NCBI RefSeq assembly: GCF_022201045.2 | Contig: NC_068564.1 | Location: 33,695,001 to 33,759,000 of the forward strand | Direction: 5' to 3' | Length of the DNA: 64,000 nucleotides | Origin: Citrus sinensis | Taxonomy: Eukaryota > Streptophyta > Magnoliopsida > Sapindales > Rutaceae | Shown: in pieces, positions 1-13,250 of the stretch | How the letters are laid out: every line of letters begins with the position of its first letter | Position numbering within the stretch: the first letter of the stretch is position 1 | The notes under the pieces: model-generated | Told to the model about the DNA's origin: nothing | Databases searched by the model: none | Seen by the model: the letters and a program-made list of their open reading frames with translations, nothing else | Program-made: the position numbers and the translations under genes

Positions 1-205
1 ACTGATAATTTTCCTTGTCATCAGTTCTTCATCAAAACTGCTATCATACAGTGAACGATCCATTAAACAAATGAAGTGCCAGTCTGATATAATTTTTGCC
101 ACAATTGATGCACATCGATCATGCACCGATAATGATGCTAGGAAAGAACCAAGACATTCATAAAGATTCACTGGAGGGTTAGCAACTACATAAACGTATC
201 GGTTA
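1..205 (-). other. open coding-like stretch at window edge, identity unknown
   Basis: On the minus strand a reading frame stays open from about position 205 to the window edge. The peptide looks protein-like and contains ANPPVNLYECLGSF and later DWHFICLMDRSLYD. It lies just downstream of, and in another frame from, the end of the CPL4-like pseudogene. It could be an exon of the next gene, or 3' UTR that is open by chance. I recognise no family, and no start or splice signal can be fixed because the stretch is cut by the window. Confidence 0.25.
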
Positions 206-3200
206 TTGGTCCTTCGTTTGTTTCGCTTGAAAGTTCTCTTCAGGTTTGGTTTGCTTCACAGGAAACTTCTCTTCGAGTTGCCCTTGCCACAAACAGTTGG
301 CTGCCTCTATCCACCGTGGATCCACCAAAAACTTGGCCTCCTTTGCTGCCCAGTGAGACTTTTTCGTTTGAGCATTTGTTTGAAACCACGTGTGTCACTG
401 ATGGATCAAGTTCTATCGAGCACGTAGCTCCTAACTGCTCCACCACCTTCCACAGATAGTGAATATGTGCTGGAAATTTGCTTGGAAAAGCATGACTGAA
501 GACAAGTTTACACCCCTTTAAGACTTCCCTCTGACCATTTTCAGTACCTGCCAGCAACATGTGATGATCAAAGGTCCTCATAAACGTAGATCTTCCTATT
601 GGAGTTAGCGAGCAAATAAATGGAGTTCTATAACTCAGAAATGACTTCCATAAACCAACATTTGTGCGATGATAAATCAATTTGCAATAATAGAAAACAG
701 ATTCATTGGAATTAGACTAGGTATGAAGACAAAAAAAAAAAAAAAAAGGGTGATGGTAAATATCACTTACAGAAGAATATAAGGACCCAACCGATACTGG
801 TCATGATCACAGTCAATTATTCAACAAATGTCTTACCTGCCTTACATCTCTGCCAGCAAGATCATTTGCAAGTTCCTAAAAAATGATTTCCAGTGAATAG
901 AGTCGAGCACCTAAACAAACAATATCAAATTTTATCAACAACATTTAGGAAGAGAGATGTACCTTGAAGAACATATTGTGGATTCGCTTGAGATCTTTAA
1001 GAATGGATGCAAGTGCACCCTCCAGCTCACATACAACACTCCTTAACTGAGATAAAGATTGACAGTGGTAGCCAAATTGCCGACAACTTGAAGCAAAGAA
1101 ATGATATCTTTCCATTAGTATCAAATTGTCCCCCTGCTATGTCGATGCCTACATAATGGACGTCATCACGAAAAGGATTCAAATGGGCACCATCATTTCA
1201 TTTCAGAAAAGTCCAAGTCCAAAAGGAAATCAACAACTCTTCAGCATTTTGTATATTTTAAACTCCCTTTAATATTTGCAAGAAAAAAAGAATAGCCACG
1301 CAAATAACCCCCAAGAAAATCATAAGGGGAGGGGGGGGGGGAGTTACTAGCTCAACATTAATAGGCTCCCCAAGAATTATTCAGGTGTACATTATAACAA
1401 TTATTATTACTTTATTATGATGATTTATTACTTGTATAGATAGCAGGTATAAAAGTTAGGCGGTTGAAACTTACATTTTCTGTGTCATCAAGAATCAGAA
1501 CGGCACTTTCTTGCCCCAACACCACATCAAGACCCTTCTGATGTCTTTGAGTGCCATCATCTCATGAAATCACTCTAGCGTTGAAGTACTCTCTCCTGGG
1601 ATCAAGCAACTTAGCTGTTTCTAAGGTCGAACAGTACACTTGCTTCTATAAAAAATGTGTGGACAACTGGCCTCAATTTCGTCATGATATTCATAAATGC
1701 CAACATAAAGAGGCTCCCTTTTGAAACATCTACTTGTTTCATAACAAAATGAAAAACATAAAGCAGTAAGAAGCCAATAAAATCCAGATTGTGGAATAAG
1801 ATAATCTGATACAGCAAAACTTATAACCAATAACATGTTGGTGAGCTCATAAAAAACAAACCATGATGAAGTCAAAAGCAAAGTTGATAGCTAAGGTTCT
1901 CAATAAGAGCTTGTATTAATTTTGCACGATTGACTAACATAAAGCATAATGAGGTAGGTTATGACTCATCCTACTTCTTGTGGATTAAAATCCGTCATAC
2001 TCTTCAATTCATCATTGGTCTAAAAGGATCCTACCATAACCTTCATCATATCTGCTCTTCCCTGCACCTAATAAGGGTTCTATTTACCCCTCTTGGCCTT
2101 TTTTCAAGCAATAACAAGCTGTCGTCCTTTTCTTTGGATATAAATAGTTGCTTCCATGGTCATACTACCAACATCATTACAATTGCTACCATAGGTAAGA
2201 AAAACTACAAGTATCGAACTTGAGTTTTTGTAACTACTATTCCTCTCATTCTATTCTTATTCGAAAGAGTTTTATTTGTTAAGCCTTTTACTTTTAGATT
2301 AGCCTATTCTTCTGAATAAAAAATCAAAATTTAGAATTAAACCAATGATGCAAAACAATGAATAAAATGATCAAATTAAACCAATAATGTGAAACAAGAA
2401 AAAAGTGCCTAACATACCAATTATGGAATCATATATTAAGCTACTACTATCTACCTTGCAGAGACTCTACTTGGCTCTTCAAGTAATCCTCCTCTGGAGT
2501 CAAATGGAGAAGCAAAGTCCAGTTAAGTAGAGTGTGATCAAGCTCAAGTATTAAGTAAAGCTTTCTATGACGTAGCAAATGCTTCATATCTGTGTTCCGC
2601 AAACGATCAATTTTATCATTTCCAACCCTTAGGCCCTACAAGTAAAGTAGTTCCTATAAGTCATTAATTAATCAAGTCAAAAGTAATAGATAGCATATTA
2701 CACATTGCTAGTATAATCATGTTTTCATATACTTGATATGAATACCCTGGAAGATAAAGTGAAAAGAGAAAACAGAGTCTACAATCAGGGTTCATGATTC
2801 TACAAGTACTTGTTGGTGATCTCTGAAAAGGTATACCTTATATGCGTAACTGAATGTTACACCGCATTCCTCTTCCAACCTTTTCCCACAACACATGCCC
2901 CCAAGAGATCCTGGATGTAGACAGTTATCCATTTCTAAGGACACTTCTGCACAATACAACATGTCTGCTACAATTTAATCCAGCCAATAGAGTGTTTGCA
3001 TTAATAAAAGTAAGCCTAAAATGAATGAGTGCATGATGTACTAAGACATTATATCTTGCCATTCCAATAAGAGTGGTTTCTAAGTGAGATAACAAGGCAC
3101 ACATTTATTGGATGGCTTAAAGATTAAGGCAGTGAGACACAGAAAAAAACCAATTACTACTTGGATTAGTCTATTACCAATAGTTCAAAACTCAACCAGC

Positions 3201-4563
3201 TGGACATGTTGATTGAGGTTTACGACTCCTTTGAAGTCCCATATATCCCACTTCTTCAAGACAAAATGTTTTCTCATATCCCTAAGCATCTATCAAGTTC
3301 AATAGTTTACATATACCACCTGAGGATACCGAAATAATGAATACAGATCACACGATTTCATGATTTATCTCCTGCGGGTTGTGCATCCAAAACCGTTCAG
3401 GGTATTACACCATTAATTAGGCAGCTTTCCAGCATTCATCCACTGGGTAAAAACAGATCACATACATGGAAACAGATTACCTGTCTTCTCTTCAAAAATT
3501 CCAAGCGAGGTTGATCCCTGATGCTCCAGTATGATTTCAACTATCTGCCTCTTGTGCCTTTTTGTCCTGTGAGTTAATTCATATAAGCAATGATTGAAGA
3601 AAATAACAGGGAAAAAGGAAAAAAGAAAATGAATACATTTCTTCCCTTTGACTTTTATAACCAGTGCAAGTAAATATGTATCTAGATATATACATATATC
3701 CCAATGAAAGGTAATATTATCATAAGATTATTTGACACCACAACCAATCTTCCTCTCCCTACCATGTCCAAATAGTCAAATAGCTTACCATTGTGCTCTC
3801 AAAATAAAAAAATTAAAGCAACCTTAGAATCTATCCTATTCAAAATGAATTCAAGTGCATGTGATAGCAGTTATGAAGGAGAGTAGGATTCAACTAAAAT
3901 ATGTTAGATATGTAAACTCAACAGAAAATGATCAAATGGAAGATCAAAATTTGGACAGGCACATCATATATTAGTGCAGTTGGTTAAAATTTCCACAAAA
4001 ACTGAAAAGACAACAAATATCAATTAGAATTGACAAACCCTGATGAATTACACCATTCATATGAATGAGAAAAAGCTAAAATAAAAAAGAAAGAAGCAGC
4101 AACAAAATTTACAGTAAAATTCCAAGTAAAAGAGTAATCATGTTGCAATAATGGCAATACAACTAGTATGCACATGCAAAAGGATGTCATATTGATCTCA
4201 GACCAGAGACAAAATCATGTTGATATGCATAAAACTTCTATCTCACCTTTTATGATTAATGTATATAACCATTAACTCAAACAGCTGGCACACCAACAAA
4301 AAAAGCCCTAATAAAGGGTAATCAGTTAAATTCATTCATATCCCAAAAGGAACTATAAACTACCTAATGCTTTTGAGGTCTTTGTCATCCATGGCTTCCT
4401 CATTCTCAGCTTCCTAATCGATAGACTCTTTGTCGTCATCTTCATCGTCAGCTTCTTTATCTGGTGACAACCGTAACGAATTAGAATCAAGCTCAGCATC
4501 AAGCAATGCAGCAAAGTCATCACTGCTGGGTGAGTGTACTGGAGAATCGGTCGCGACACTCAT
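203..4563 (-). pseudogene. CPL4-like RNA polymerase II CTD phosphatase pseudogene
   Basis: Intron-bearing but broken copy of a plant FCP1-type phosphatase (CPL4 family), whose members dephosphorylate the RNA polymerase II C-terminal repeat in the nucleus. Recognisable exons on the minus strand, in coding order: N-terminus MSVATDSPVHSPSSDDF (near 4390-4563); about 3480-3567; HPGSLGGMCCGKRLEEE (2837-2952); catalytic-motif exon (2459-2640); DVSKGSLFMLAFMN (1630-1750); DGTQRHQKGLDVVLGQESA (1480-1600); ERYHFFASSCRQFGYHC (964-1117); BRCT-like VLKGCKLVF...LGATCS (about 240-560), ending in AKQTKDQ. Damage: a stop in the first exon after KESID; DxDxT now reads ELDHT, so the nucleophilic aspartate is glutamate; the segment between EAS and AKLLDP is deleted; a stop sits where ISRDDG is expected; one-base shifts lie before REVLKG and before the final KEAKFLVDPRW block. 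Retained introns indicate a duplicated gene, not a retrocopy. Confidence 0.85.
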
Positions 4564-7240
4564 CTGAATTATTCATCAAAGACAACACTGTAATCTAAAT
4601 GTTGAAATATTAAAGTTCAAGAACAAAAGCTTCAAACTACAAACTATAACACACACAGCAGGCAGGAAAAAAAAAATTGATGCATACATTTTTCAATTAT
4701 CAAGGTATTTCTTTCAATTATTAATATTCAAGTTTTTTTTTTTTTAAAGATAAAAGAATGGCATTATTTTTCTTTAACCTTGACCCTAAGTTTCACTCAA
4801 GAAAGATGAACATTTTCATTTTCATGTCAATTAAACGGTGGTAAACGGAAAGCTCATGCGAAAAACATTAATTTTTTTTTTTAAGAATAAAGTTAATATT
4901 GTTAACGTAAAGGGCCTTACTTGCCTGACGGCGTGGCGGCTCAGCTGAGAGACACGAGAGGGTTTGATCGATTTGGCTTCTTTGGCGGTCGATTTTGGGA
5001 GGACAAAGGCGAGAGAGAGAAGAGAGACTGTAAACCTGCAAAGGTTAATATATTTGGATTTTACAGGCTGCGGCGGTTTAATCATGATCCAAGGACTTGA
5101 CTGTAGAGCTCTCCAATTGTTTGCCGCCACCTCGCATAAAAAAAAATCATAAAATTAAGTGAAATGCCTGTCATTGTAAACATCATTTAACAGACAACGT
5201 AGAAAAGCTAAAACTCAATACGAAAATTCATAAATACTGATTTCAACTTTGAAATCAGCATTACGTGTCATCAGTCAACGACATAGATCAGAGCTGAAAT
5301 GGAAATAAATTAATTACGACATATTTCAGCAAAATGCAGTAAAAGCGGCTCACTATCGGAAGCCATGAATCGCCGGAACCATAAGAAATCTTGACGAGTC
5401 TTCTGAGAATTGACTGTAAAGTTCAACAAATGAACTCGTTACTCATCTTCCTTTGTCTTTAGATACCAAGCCTCCAGTCCAGTTCCGTAACAGAATTCAA
5501 TTCAAGCCTAAATCCAGGAAATGTAATCAAATTCAAGTTCTTTCTAAACATAACACTCGTAACTTTTTTTTTTTTTTAAATAAAAAATAAAATAATGATT
5601 ATTTATTTGTCAAATTGCCTTATTGGGGCTTGTTAGTTGATATTTGATCATGATTAATAATGCCCTTAGCAAAATAAATTTACAATGAATGAAGAAACAA
5701 ATGTCTGTATATAAAAAAATTAGTTGTGGGCAAATCTGGTCTCGTTCGAGTTGTTCGGATTTTGGCTTGGGTTCTAATATGTTTGGATTAGAGAATTCAA
5801 ACTCAATTAGGTTTAAAGCTCAAATTCAAATCGAACCCAATTTAAAATACAGTTTGGTTCAAATTGAAATTTCAAATGTAAATTTCGATTTGGATTTGAA
5901 TTCGAATTTGAACTTAGTATCAGCAGCATTGAATTTTTTTTCTAATTTTTAATTTGTTATAAAATTATATAAAGAAATAAGATGTCTTATTTTTTATTTG
6001 AACAATTTCATCATTTAGCGTTAAACTTTCAATATTTATCATAAATATAATTAAAAAATTAAAAAAATAAATTTATTTAATATACTATATAAATAACTAA
6101 TAAAAAATTATTTTAAATTAAATAATTATATTTATAATTAGATTCTATTTAAAAGGTTTATTAATACAATTTTATTTTGTAATTAATTTAATTTATTTGT
6201 TTCTAAATAAATTTTGACATAATATAAATAATGTTTTAATTAATGTAATTTAAAATTTTATTTGAAAAACCAAAAAGGAAGCAAAGTTGCCACTGTTGCC
6301 GTATTGTATCATCTCATTTAAACTTGAGAATTATATGAAAATGATCAGAAATTCACAATCCATAAATCAAATCAACTTATTTTGATGAAGTGCTTGATGT
6401 TTGTCTGGATCTAGGAAGGTTAAAAAGTTTTTAAACTTTTTAACTGAATTTGAAGAAAATAAATCTATTTTTTGGTCTCTATGACAATTTAATGGCATTG
6501 CTCGTTGGCCGGTGGGTCCAACGGTACCAACGGTGATGTCCCACGTGCTAGCATCAACGGCGGCAGTCCGATGGCAGTAGCAACGACTTTCTGACGACTG
6601 TTAAATTTATATTTTTTATTTTTACAAATTAATTAATTAAATAAAGTGATTTTATTAAATTATTTAAATAGTTACTTTAACTTTTGTTAATATAAAATTA
6701 ATTATCTAAAATTTTAAATTGTAAATAATAATAATTTGATAACATAAAACAAGTTAATAAAAAAATTGAAGGGGTAATTTTGGATGCTTTTGCTTACAAT
6801 AAAATAGGAATTTGAATTTATCACTCTTTGGTTTGGAAAATTCCATATTATGATGTATCTATTACATTTTAATAGAAATTAAATTCTTATAAAATGAAAA
6901 AAGAATTTAAATTATTTTTCTCACCTTCCTCTTTTTCAGAGTTACAATCAAATACTACTTAAAAGTTAGGCTGAACCGAACCAAATAGAAAATAATCTAA
7001 AATCAGAAAATACACCAAAGTAACGATGGAAACGCACTACTACAGTCACTTGGATCATAGGTATAGGAGCTGCAGCAAAATTAATTTCATGGCGATTGCT
7101 TCAATCGGCACAATTATGCTGGCACTTCACCTTCAAAATTGTTATTAGCCAACATAAGGTAGCTCAATGGAGAAAACCTTTCAATCCGACCTGGAATGCC
7201 ATTTAAGCAAATTATAGTTAAGATCTAATATCACCATGGA
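4564..7240. other. intergenic, AT-rich
   Basis: No convincing gene. The first 500 bases would be the promoter/5' UTR of the dead CPL4-like gene. About 5720-5940 is a low-complexity stretch of repeated AAATTCAAATC/AATTCGAATTTG-like words, probably decayed repeat DNA. From about 5950 to 6960 the sequence is very AT-rich, with a short GC-richer island near 6480-6600. Short open frames here look like chance. Confidence 0.6.
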
Positions 7241-7640
7241 AGAGCTATTATAGAATATGCTGTCTTTTAGCAGTCCTTCTAACATATTTTTTGGACAAGT
7301 GAACTTGTGTGATAGCTAAAAGATTGAAACAAAGATGGTAAAAATCTGAGATATTTCCTTCTCTGAAATGTCCGAATTTAAGTTGACAAAATTCCATTGG
7401 AATTGGACCTGAGAGATGATTGTTAGGCATAAAAATTTCAACAAAATCTGTTAAATTCCCCAACCATCGAGGATCCTTACCAGACAGATGGTTATCACTA
7501 AGATAAATTCCTTTTAATCAGGGACAATTAGACAAGCTTTTCGAGATCTCTGCAATGAAATTATAGCCATCCCCTGTAACCATTGGAATCACAGAATTTC
7601 ATAGGAGATTATCTATGGATAGTAGTAGTAGGAAGGTAAA
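7240..7640 (-). pseudogene. leucine-rich-repeat receptor-like protein fragment
   Basis: Minus-strand relic of an extracellular LRR array of the plant receptor-like protein type. The peptide reads GIYLSDNHLSG, then RWLGNLTDFVEIF, then MPNNHLSGPIPMEFCQLK, which are typical 24-residue LxxNxLxGxIP repeats, followed by CFNLLAITQVHLSKK. There is a stop in the NCPxLKG repeat and no signal peptide, transmembrane segment or gene-length frame around it. It is an isolated scrap of about three to four repeats. Confidence 0.75.
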
Positions 7641-9000
7641 ATTAGAAAAATCGCCCAGGAGCACAATTTTGTAACACATTGTAATGCTGATGTAGAAGAC
7701 GCCCCCATGTCAATGCAAACGACATGACCTGCTGCTAACGATGCAAATTACTGAACATTATGTTTTCCCTTTAACATCTCCATAATTAAACATTGTACTT
7801 CTTTTAAGCATAATTAAACTTTGTACTTCTTTTAAGCATAATCAAACTGTGATATCTTGACCTCAAAAAAGAGTCCCAGAACGTAATTATGGAGTTTTTG
7901 AATAGGAGATATCGAGTCTATTACAGTCTAAAATTTGAATGATGGTATGCAACACTTACTGAATCTTTAATACAAAGAAAGCAGATCCATATCTAGTTGT
8001 ATGCAATGGTAGATAATTACATTAAAATAAATACGTATTATTTACTTCACTAAAAATAACTCCAATACGTTGATCCTAATAATGATACCGCTATGCTACG
8101 TACTTAAAGAAGGTCCTTGGCCTTCAAATTTGTGTATGAATGAAGAAAATAGATTTCAATCAGTCATTTTGACTCTGGCTGTTTTCGTGTTCATTCGGTC
8201 GGTCGGCAGCTATCTCCATATAATAAAAAACTATCATGAGAAAATTCTCCTTCTTAGTAAAACATGGACCAAGACTCGGTATTTTTTGTTTCCCAAACAA
8301 CCAAGACTCTTGGTTTCATGCTAACTTGTTGATACAACTTTTGCAGTCCCGTGTGAACTGGAAAGTACTAGCAGGGTCTCTTTCTCTTCCTCTCTCCAAT
8401 AATTCAAAATTAAAATAACGAAGGAAGAATCAAGAAGCAAGAAGAATGACTATTGATCCAAGTTAGTGGTGTGGTACAAGAGATCTAGATTACGAACCCC
8501 ACTCGTTTACAGTGGAGAGAGAGGATGCAATTCCTGTTGATGTGTATGTATTATATAGAGTTCAATTCTTATCTCAAGTTCTCTTGGCTGCCGTGCCTTT
8601 TCACACGAAATTGTATTTGCTTGATTTAATTCAATAAAAATCTCGTGGTAAATTATTTAGATGGTGACTGTAAAGAAGTGCCCAATTCAGGTGGAAATTA
8701 TAAATCATCAAAAGCCATCAAGATGCCACATAATGTTGTCTCCTAGCAGATGAAGTGACGGTTAGTTAAATCAAAACGTGCTTTTCTTTCTCTTCCTCTC
8801 TCTTACAAGTCAACATTGAAGTTAGGGAGTTTCATCCCCGTGAAAGCAACTTATTTAGAAGGCCCATTGGTACAACATAAAAGAGGAAAAAGTGTACCAT
8901 TTTCTCACGAACTCTAAATAAAGTCGGTAGAGGTATTTCCCGTCTTGCTAAAAGTGCTTTCACATTTCCTGCTGAAAAAGCTTTGAGCTTCCTTCCTTGA
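7641..9000. other. intergenic and promoter region of the first GH18 receptor kinase
   Basis: No gene seen. A short direct repeat lies at about 7785-7850 (unit about 28 bases, containing TGTACTTCTTTTAAGCATAA). The last few hundred bases before 9001 should hold the promoter of the downstream receptor kinase. A W-box-like core (TTGAC on the minus strand) lies near 8810. Confidence 0.5.
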
Positions 9001-12000
9001 ATGGCTTGCAAAACCATGATCCTCTTCCTTCTCCTTCTTTTTTGTCTACCCCTCAATTTGCACTGCACAAGCTCGACAAGTTGGATTAAAGGAGGCTACT
9101 GGACTTCTCGAAGTGAACTCCCCGTTTCTCAAATAAATTCTGGTCTTTTCACTCACCTTACGTGTGCTTTTGCATATCTTAACTCCTCCACCTTCACTCT
9201 CTATATCAATTCGACATATGAAAAATCCTTCTCTAGCTTCACCAACACAGTGAAACGCAAAAACCCATCAGTTGTAACGCTTTTGTCCATCCGGGGTGGT
9301 ACGGCAATCTTTTCTTCAATGGTAAATCAATCTTCTAACAGAAAGTCTTTTATCGAATCCTCCATAGAAACAGCTAGGCTTTATGGCTTTCAAGGCCTAG
9401 ACCTTTCTGGTGTGCTGCCAAGTAAAAGCACCAACATGACCAATTTAGGTATCCTATTTGATGAGTGGAGGGCTGAAGTAACTTCGGAGGCAAGAAACTC
9501 AGGCAATTCTCAGCTGTTATTAGTAATGAAAAGTCATCACTTGCCGGCTATCGATTCAGTGACTTATCCTATAGATTCTATGCTCAGAAACTTGGATTGG
9601 GTACACGTTAGAGCCTATGACTACTATTTGCCTTCAAGGGATAACTTCACAGGAGCTCATTCTGCTCTATATAGCTCTTCAAGTTGGTTTAATACAAATG
9701 ATAGTATAAGAGAATGGTTAAAAACAGGATTTCCAGCTAACAAGCTTGTTCTGGGGCTGCCTTATCATGGCTATGCGTGGCAACTTGTTAATCCTAATGA
9801 GAATGCAGTTGGTGCCCCGGCTGCAGGTCCGGCTATCACCATGGATGGCTCCATGGGGTACAAGTCCATCAAAGCATTCATTCGAGATTATGGCTATGGG
9901 GTTGCCTCATTGTATAATGATTCTTATGACGTGAATTTCTTCAGCAGTGGAAAAAATTGGATCAATTTTGATGGTGCAGAGGCTATTACAGCAAAGGTTT
10001 CTTTTGCAAAAGAGAAAGGACTACTTGGTTACAATGCATTTCAGCTATCCAATGATGATAAATGGGAGCTTTCTTTAGCTGGTATGCAGTTGTTAATTAC
10101 TTATAACTCTTACGATCAATCTTTCTCAACCAAGAGGAGTTTTGAATTATAAATTTTGTGACATATTCTGATTAGCTTAACAAACAATTTTCCCAGCTCA
10201 AGGACAAGGTCAAGATCAGAAAAACAAAGCAAGGTTATTGGTCATTATTTTGGTCACAGTAGCCACAATTATTTTTCTTCTGAGCATCATGATTTGTTAC
10301 TTGCAAAGACGAAGGAGATTACTCAAGCCAGGAGGTAACTTCTAATTATAAGTACAATAGTATGGCTCTTCTCCATTGTCAACTTTAATAAAACAGAGGA
10401 CAACAATTCTCTGTACAAAAGTTGTTAAAAAAACAAACAACTTTCTGTGCAAGGAGTTCATAGTCTGCATTTTAGAAGATCTGATGAAATAAAAGGGAGC
10501 ACCATTTTGGACTAACATTTGCTTTTCTCATTCGTTTTTGGTTTAGGACTTGTGGTCACTGCAAGAAGATCAATATCCAAGCTGAAACACAAAATATCAA
10601 CTATCGAAAACCTTAATTATGATGCCAATAATCTGCGAGTATTCACTTTTACAGCTATTCAAGAGGCTACAGATAACTTTTCAAGTGAGAATAAGCTTGG
10701 TGAGGGTGGATATGGACCTGTGTATAAGGTAATATTTTTCTCATTGGTTATTTCTGTTGTGGGACTCCTGGGTTGATTCTGTATACCAAATGTTTGACAA
10801 ATAATCTCACTGGTTGTTACTGCAACAGCCGGAATATAATGTTCAAACAGTTGAGAAAATGATAAGTTTTAAACACTATGGTATGCCATCTGTTATTGTC
10901 AGCAGTCATTTTCAAATTATCATTATTACATGAGTGTGGCCATTTGCCAGGGGAGATTACCAAATGGACAGGAAATGGCTGTAAAGAGACTTTCCAGAAC
11001 TTCTCATCAAGGACTTGAGGAGTTCGAAAATGAAGTTAAGCTTACTGCAAGGCTTCAACATGTGAATCTATTACCAGTTTTGGGAATTTGCACACAGAGG
11101 GAAGAAAAGATGCTGATTTATGACTACATGCCGAATAAAAGCTTGGATTTCTACATCTTTGGTAAGCGGACTTTATGGTTGCAAGTGAATAGCATAGTAT
11201 ATTATGCATGCTTAATTGGCCTAACATTTAAGCTTTAAACAAGCAGAGGTAGACCCAGTTAAGAATTCAAACTTTTAAAAACTTGAGATGTCTAAAATCT
11301 TCCTTTTTCCCTTTTAATTAAAGTGAGATGAGTCTGATTTTATGCAGATCTGCGAAGGCGTTATCTCTTAGATTGGAGAAAACGTGTTCATATTATCGAA
11401 GGGATTACTCAAGGACTTCTATATCTCCAAGAATACTCAAACTTAACAATAGTTCATAGAGATTTGAAGGCAAGCAATATTTTACTTGACCACGAGATGA
11501 ACCCCAAGATATCAGATTTTGGTATGGCTAGAGCTTTTACAAAAGATGAATGTGAAGCAAACACAGGTCGGATAGTTGGAACATAGTGAGTATACTGCCC
11601 GCGTGTTATTTGATAGGACATGTTTACATCCCTTCCCTGTTGAATAATTGACAATGTTTTCTTTGATATACACATTGCAGTGGCTATGTTCCCCCTGAAT
11701 ATGTAAAAAAGGGTATCTACTCCATGAAATATGATGTTTATAGTTATGGAGTTCTTCTTCTACAAATCTTAGGTGGTAAAAGAACTTCATGCTATTATGG
11801 CCCGAACGAAAGTCTGAACCTTTTAGAATATGTAAGTTGCCATTTCTTCCATAACTGAATACATAATTATGATTTATATTTTATTGTGCATTATGAATTA
11901 CTTTAAAATACAAAGCTGAGTAAAAATTATTTTTTTCCAGGCATATGGATTGTGGAAAAATGGTGAAGGAATGGAGTTTATTGATTCATCACTTGATGAT

Positions 12001-12249
12001 TCCTCTTCAGCATGGAAACTCATGAGATGCATGCAAGTAGCTTTGCTCTGTGTCCAAGAAAATGCTGCAGATAGACCAACCATGCTTGAAATTCTTGTGA
12101 TGCTCAAAAGCGAAACTGCAGACATAAAAACTCCGAAGAAGCCTGCTTTTTCAGTTAAAAGAGACAACGATGAGATAAGTGAATGCATGTTGGAGGCTAA
12201 CATTTATTCTGTTGATGATGCAACAATTACACAGCCGGTACCTCGATAA
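9001..12249 (+). CDS. chitinase-related receptor-like kinase (GH18 ectodomain, TM, Ser/Thr kinase)
   Basis: Seven exons: 9001-10081, 10197-10334, 10547-10728, 10951-11161, 11348-11585, 11681-11831, 11941-12249. They sum to 769 codons plus stop. Order: signal peptide (residues 1-22), GH18 class V chitinase-like ectodomain (about 27-360) with many N-glycosylation sites, one transmembrane helix in exon 2 (about 373-395) followed by a basic stop-transfer, then a kinase with P-loop GEGGYG (about 458), AVKRL lysine (about 479), HRDLKASN (about 573) and DFG (about 594). The tail ends ITQPVPR, like S-domain (SD1) receptor kinases. The GH18 motif DxxDxDxE is degenerate: Q131, D134, S136, V138 in [10 protein letters not shown]. 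The catalytic acid is lost, so the ectodomain is probably a ligand binder. The family resembles tobacco CHRK1, a plasma-membrane receptor kinase with an inactive chitinase-like ectodomain. The kinase looks active. The ligand is not known from sequence; chitin fragments are an inference. Confidence 0.93.
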
Positions 12250-12529
12250 CCGCATACACTTTCATGTTACAAGATTGGAGAAGATATTGAAAGTATTTTC
12301 ATTTCCCCAATTACGAATGGCACTCAATCATTAAGGTACATGTTTTTGGTCTCAATCTGGTAACTTCAAGCAATATCGGGGGGATTTCAGATTGCTCTGC
12401 GTCCTTTGAGATCATTGAACCCGCTTGAAGAGTCGGGAACAATCAGACAACTTGCATATATATTTCCTCAGGGTTCTTTCATTTCACTGTTAATAGAAAA
12501 TAGTTATACTACTGATTCTTTAGCATCTT

Positions 12530-12795
12530 GTTAAGATAGTCAAATTGATTAGTCACGTGCTAGTTAATATAGTTAGTTAAATAGAATCTGTTATACATGA
12601 TGACGTGGCTGCTTATGTGGCAAATTAGTTTTAGTTACTAGCTCAGCTGATTTGCATGTAAACAGAATGAAGAATATTCCAGATTGTAGTATATAAACAT
12701 GTGTAACTAATCAAACGATTCAATGAATAAGATTCAAGTTCTTTCTTCTCTGCTTCTCTGATTTTTCCTTTTCATTTTCTTAGTAAACAAACAAA
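12530..12795 (+). mobile_element. possible Copia-type solo LTR fossil
   Basis: The stretch begins TGTTAAGATAG and contains a TATA-like element (GTATATAAACATG) followed by ATTCAATGAATAAG and a pyrimidine-rich run. This is the layout of the promoter/polyadenylation part of many plant Copia LTRs. It ends near AGTAAACA in an AAAC simple repeat that blurs the right edge, so no clean target duplication could be fixed. No internal coding region follows. Confidence 0.4.
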
Positions 12796-13250
12796 CAAAC
12801 TCATCTTTCTTAATTTTATGCAACAGTATAGGTTATTGATTAGCTCACTCTTGCCCCAAGTCCCTTCTGAAGAGGTGAGTTTGATTATTTCTAGGAGAGC
12901 ATAACTTTTTGTTGTGCCAGTATAAATTCTTGGGATTTTTTTGGCTAGTTGGCTATGCCATATAAAAGATGTGGAGAACTATGATTCTGTGTAGATGAAA
13001 GGATATTTTGGAATCTTTTTTTTTCCCTAAAATTTACAGATTTTGAATTGAATAGGTAATAGGTTTCCTAAGTAATGTTAAGAGCCACACTAAGCATGAG
13101 AAGTCAGACACTGAAGCACCTGGTATCAATCAGATAATTCATCATCTTGTACTGCACCCAGGTTGCTTAATACATGTCCACCCATGAATTAGAATGCAAC
13201 AAGGCATGGTCATTCAATAAGCCAGAGACTCCATGAAGCATGTGATGCAT

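Noticed and set aside
4831-5152. Overlapping open frames on both strands near the CPL4-like 5' end
   Set aside because: No family resemblance; the position fits the 5' UTR/promoter of the dead gene and both frames overlap each other.
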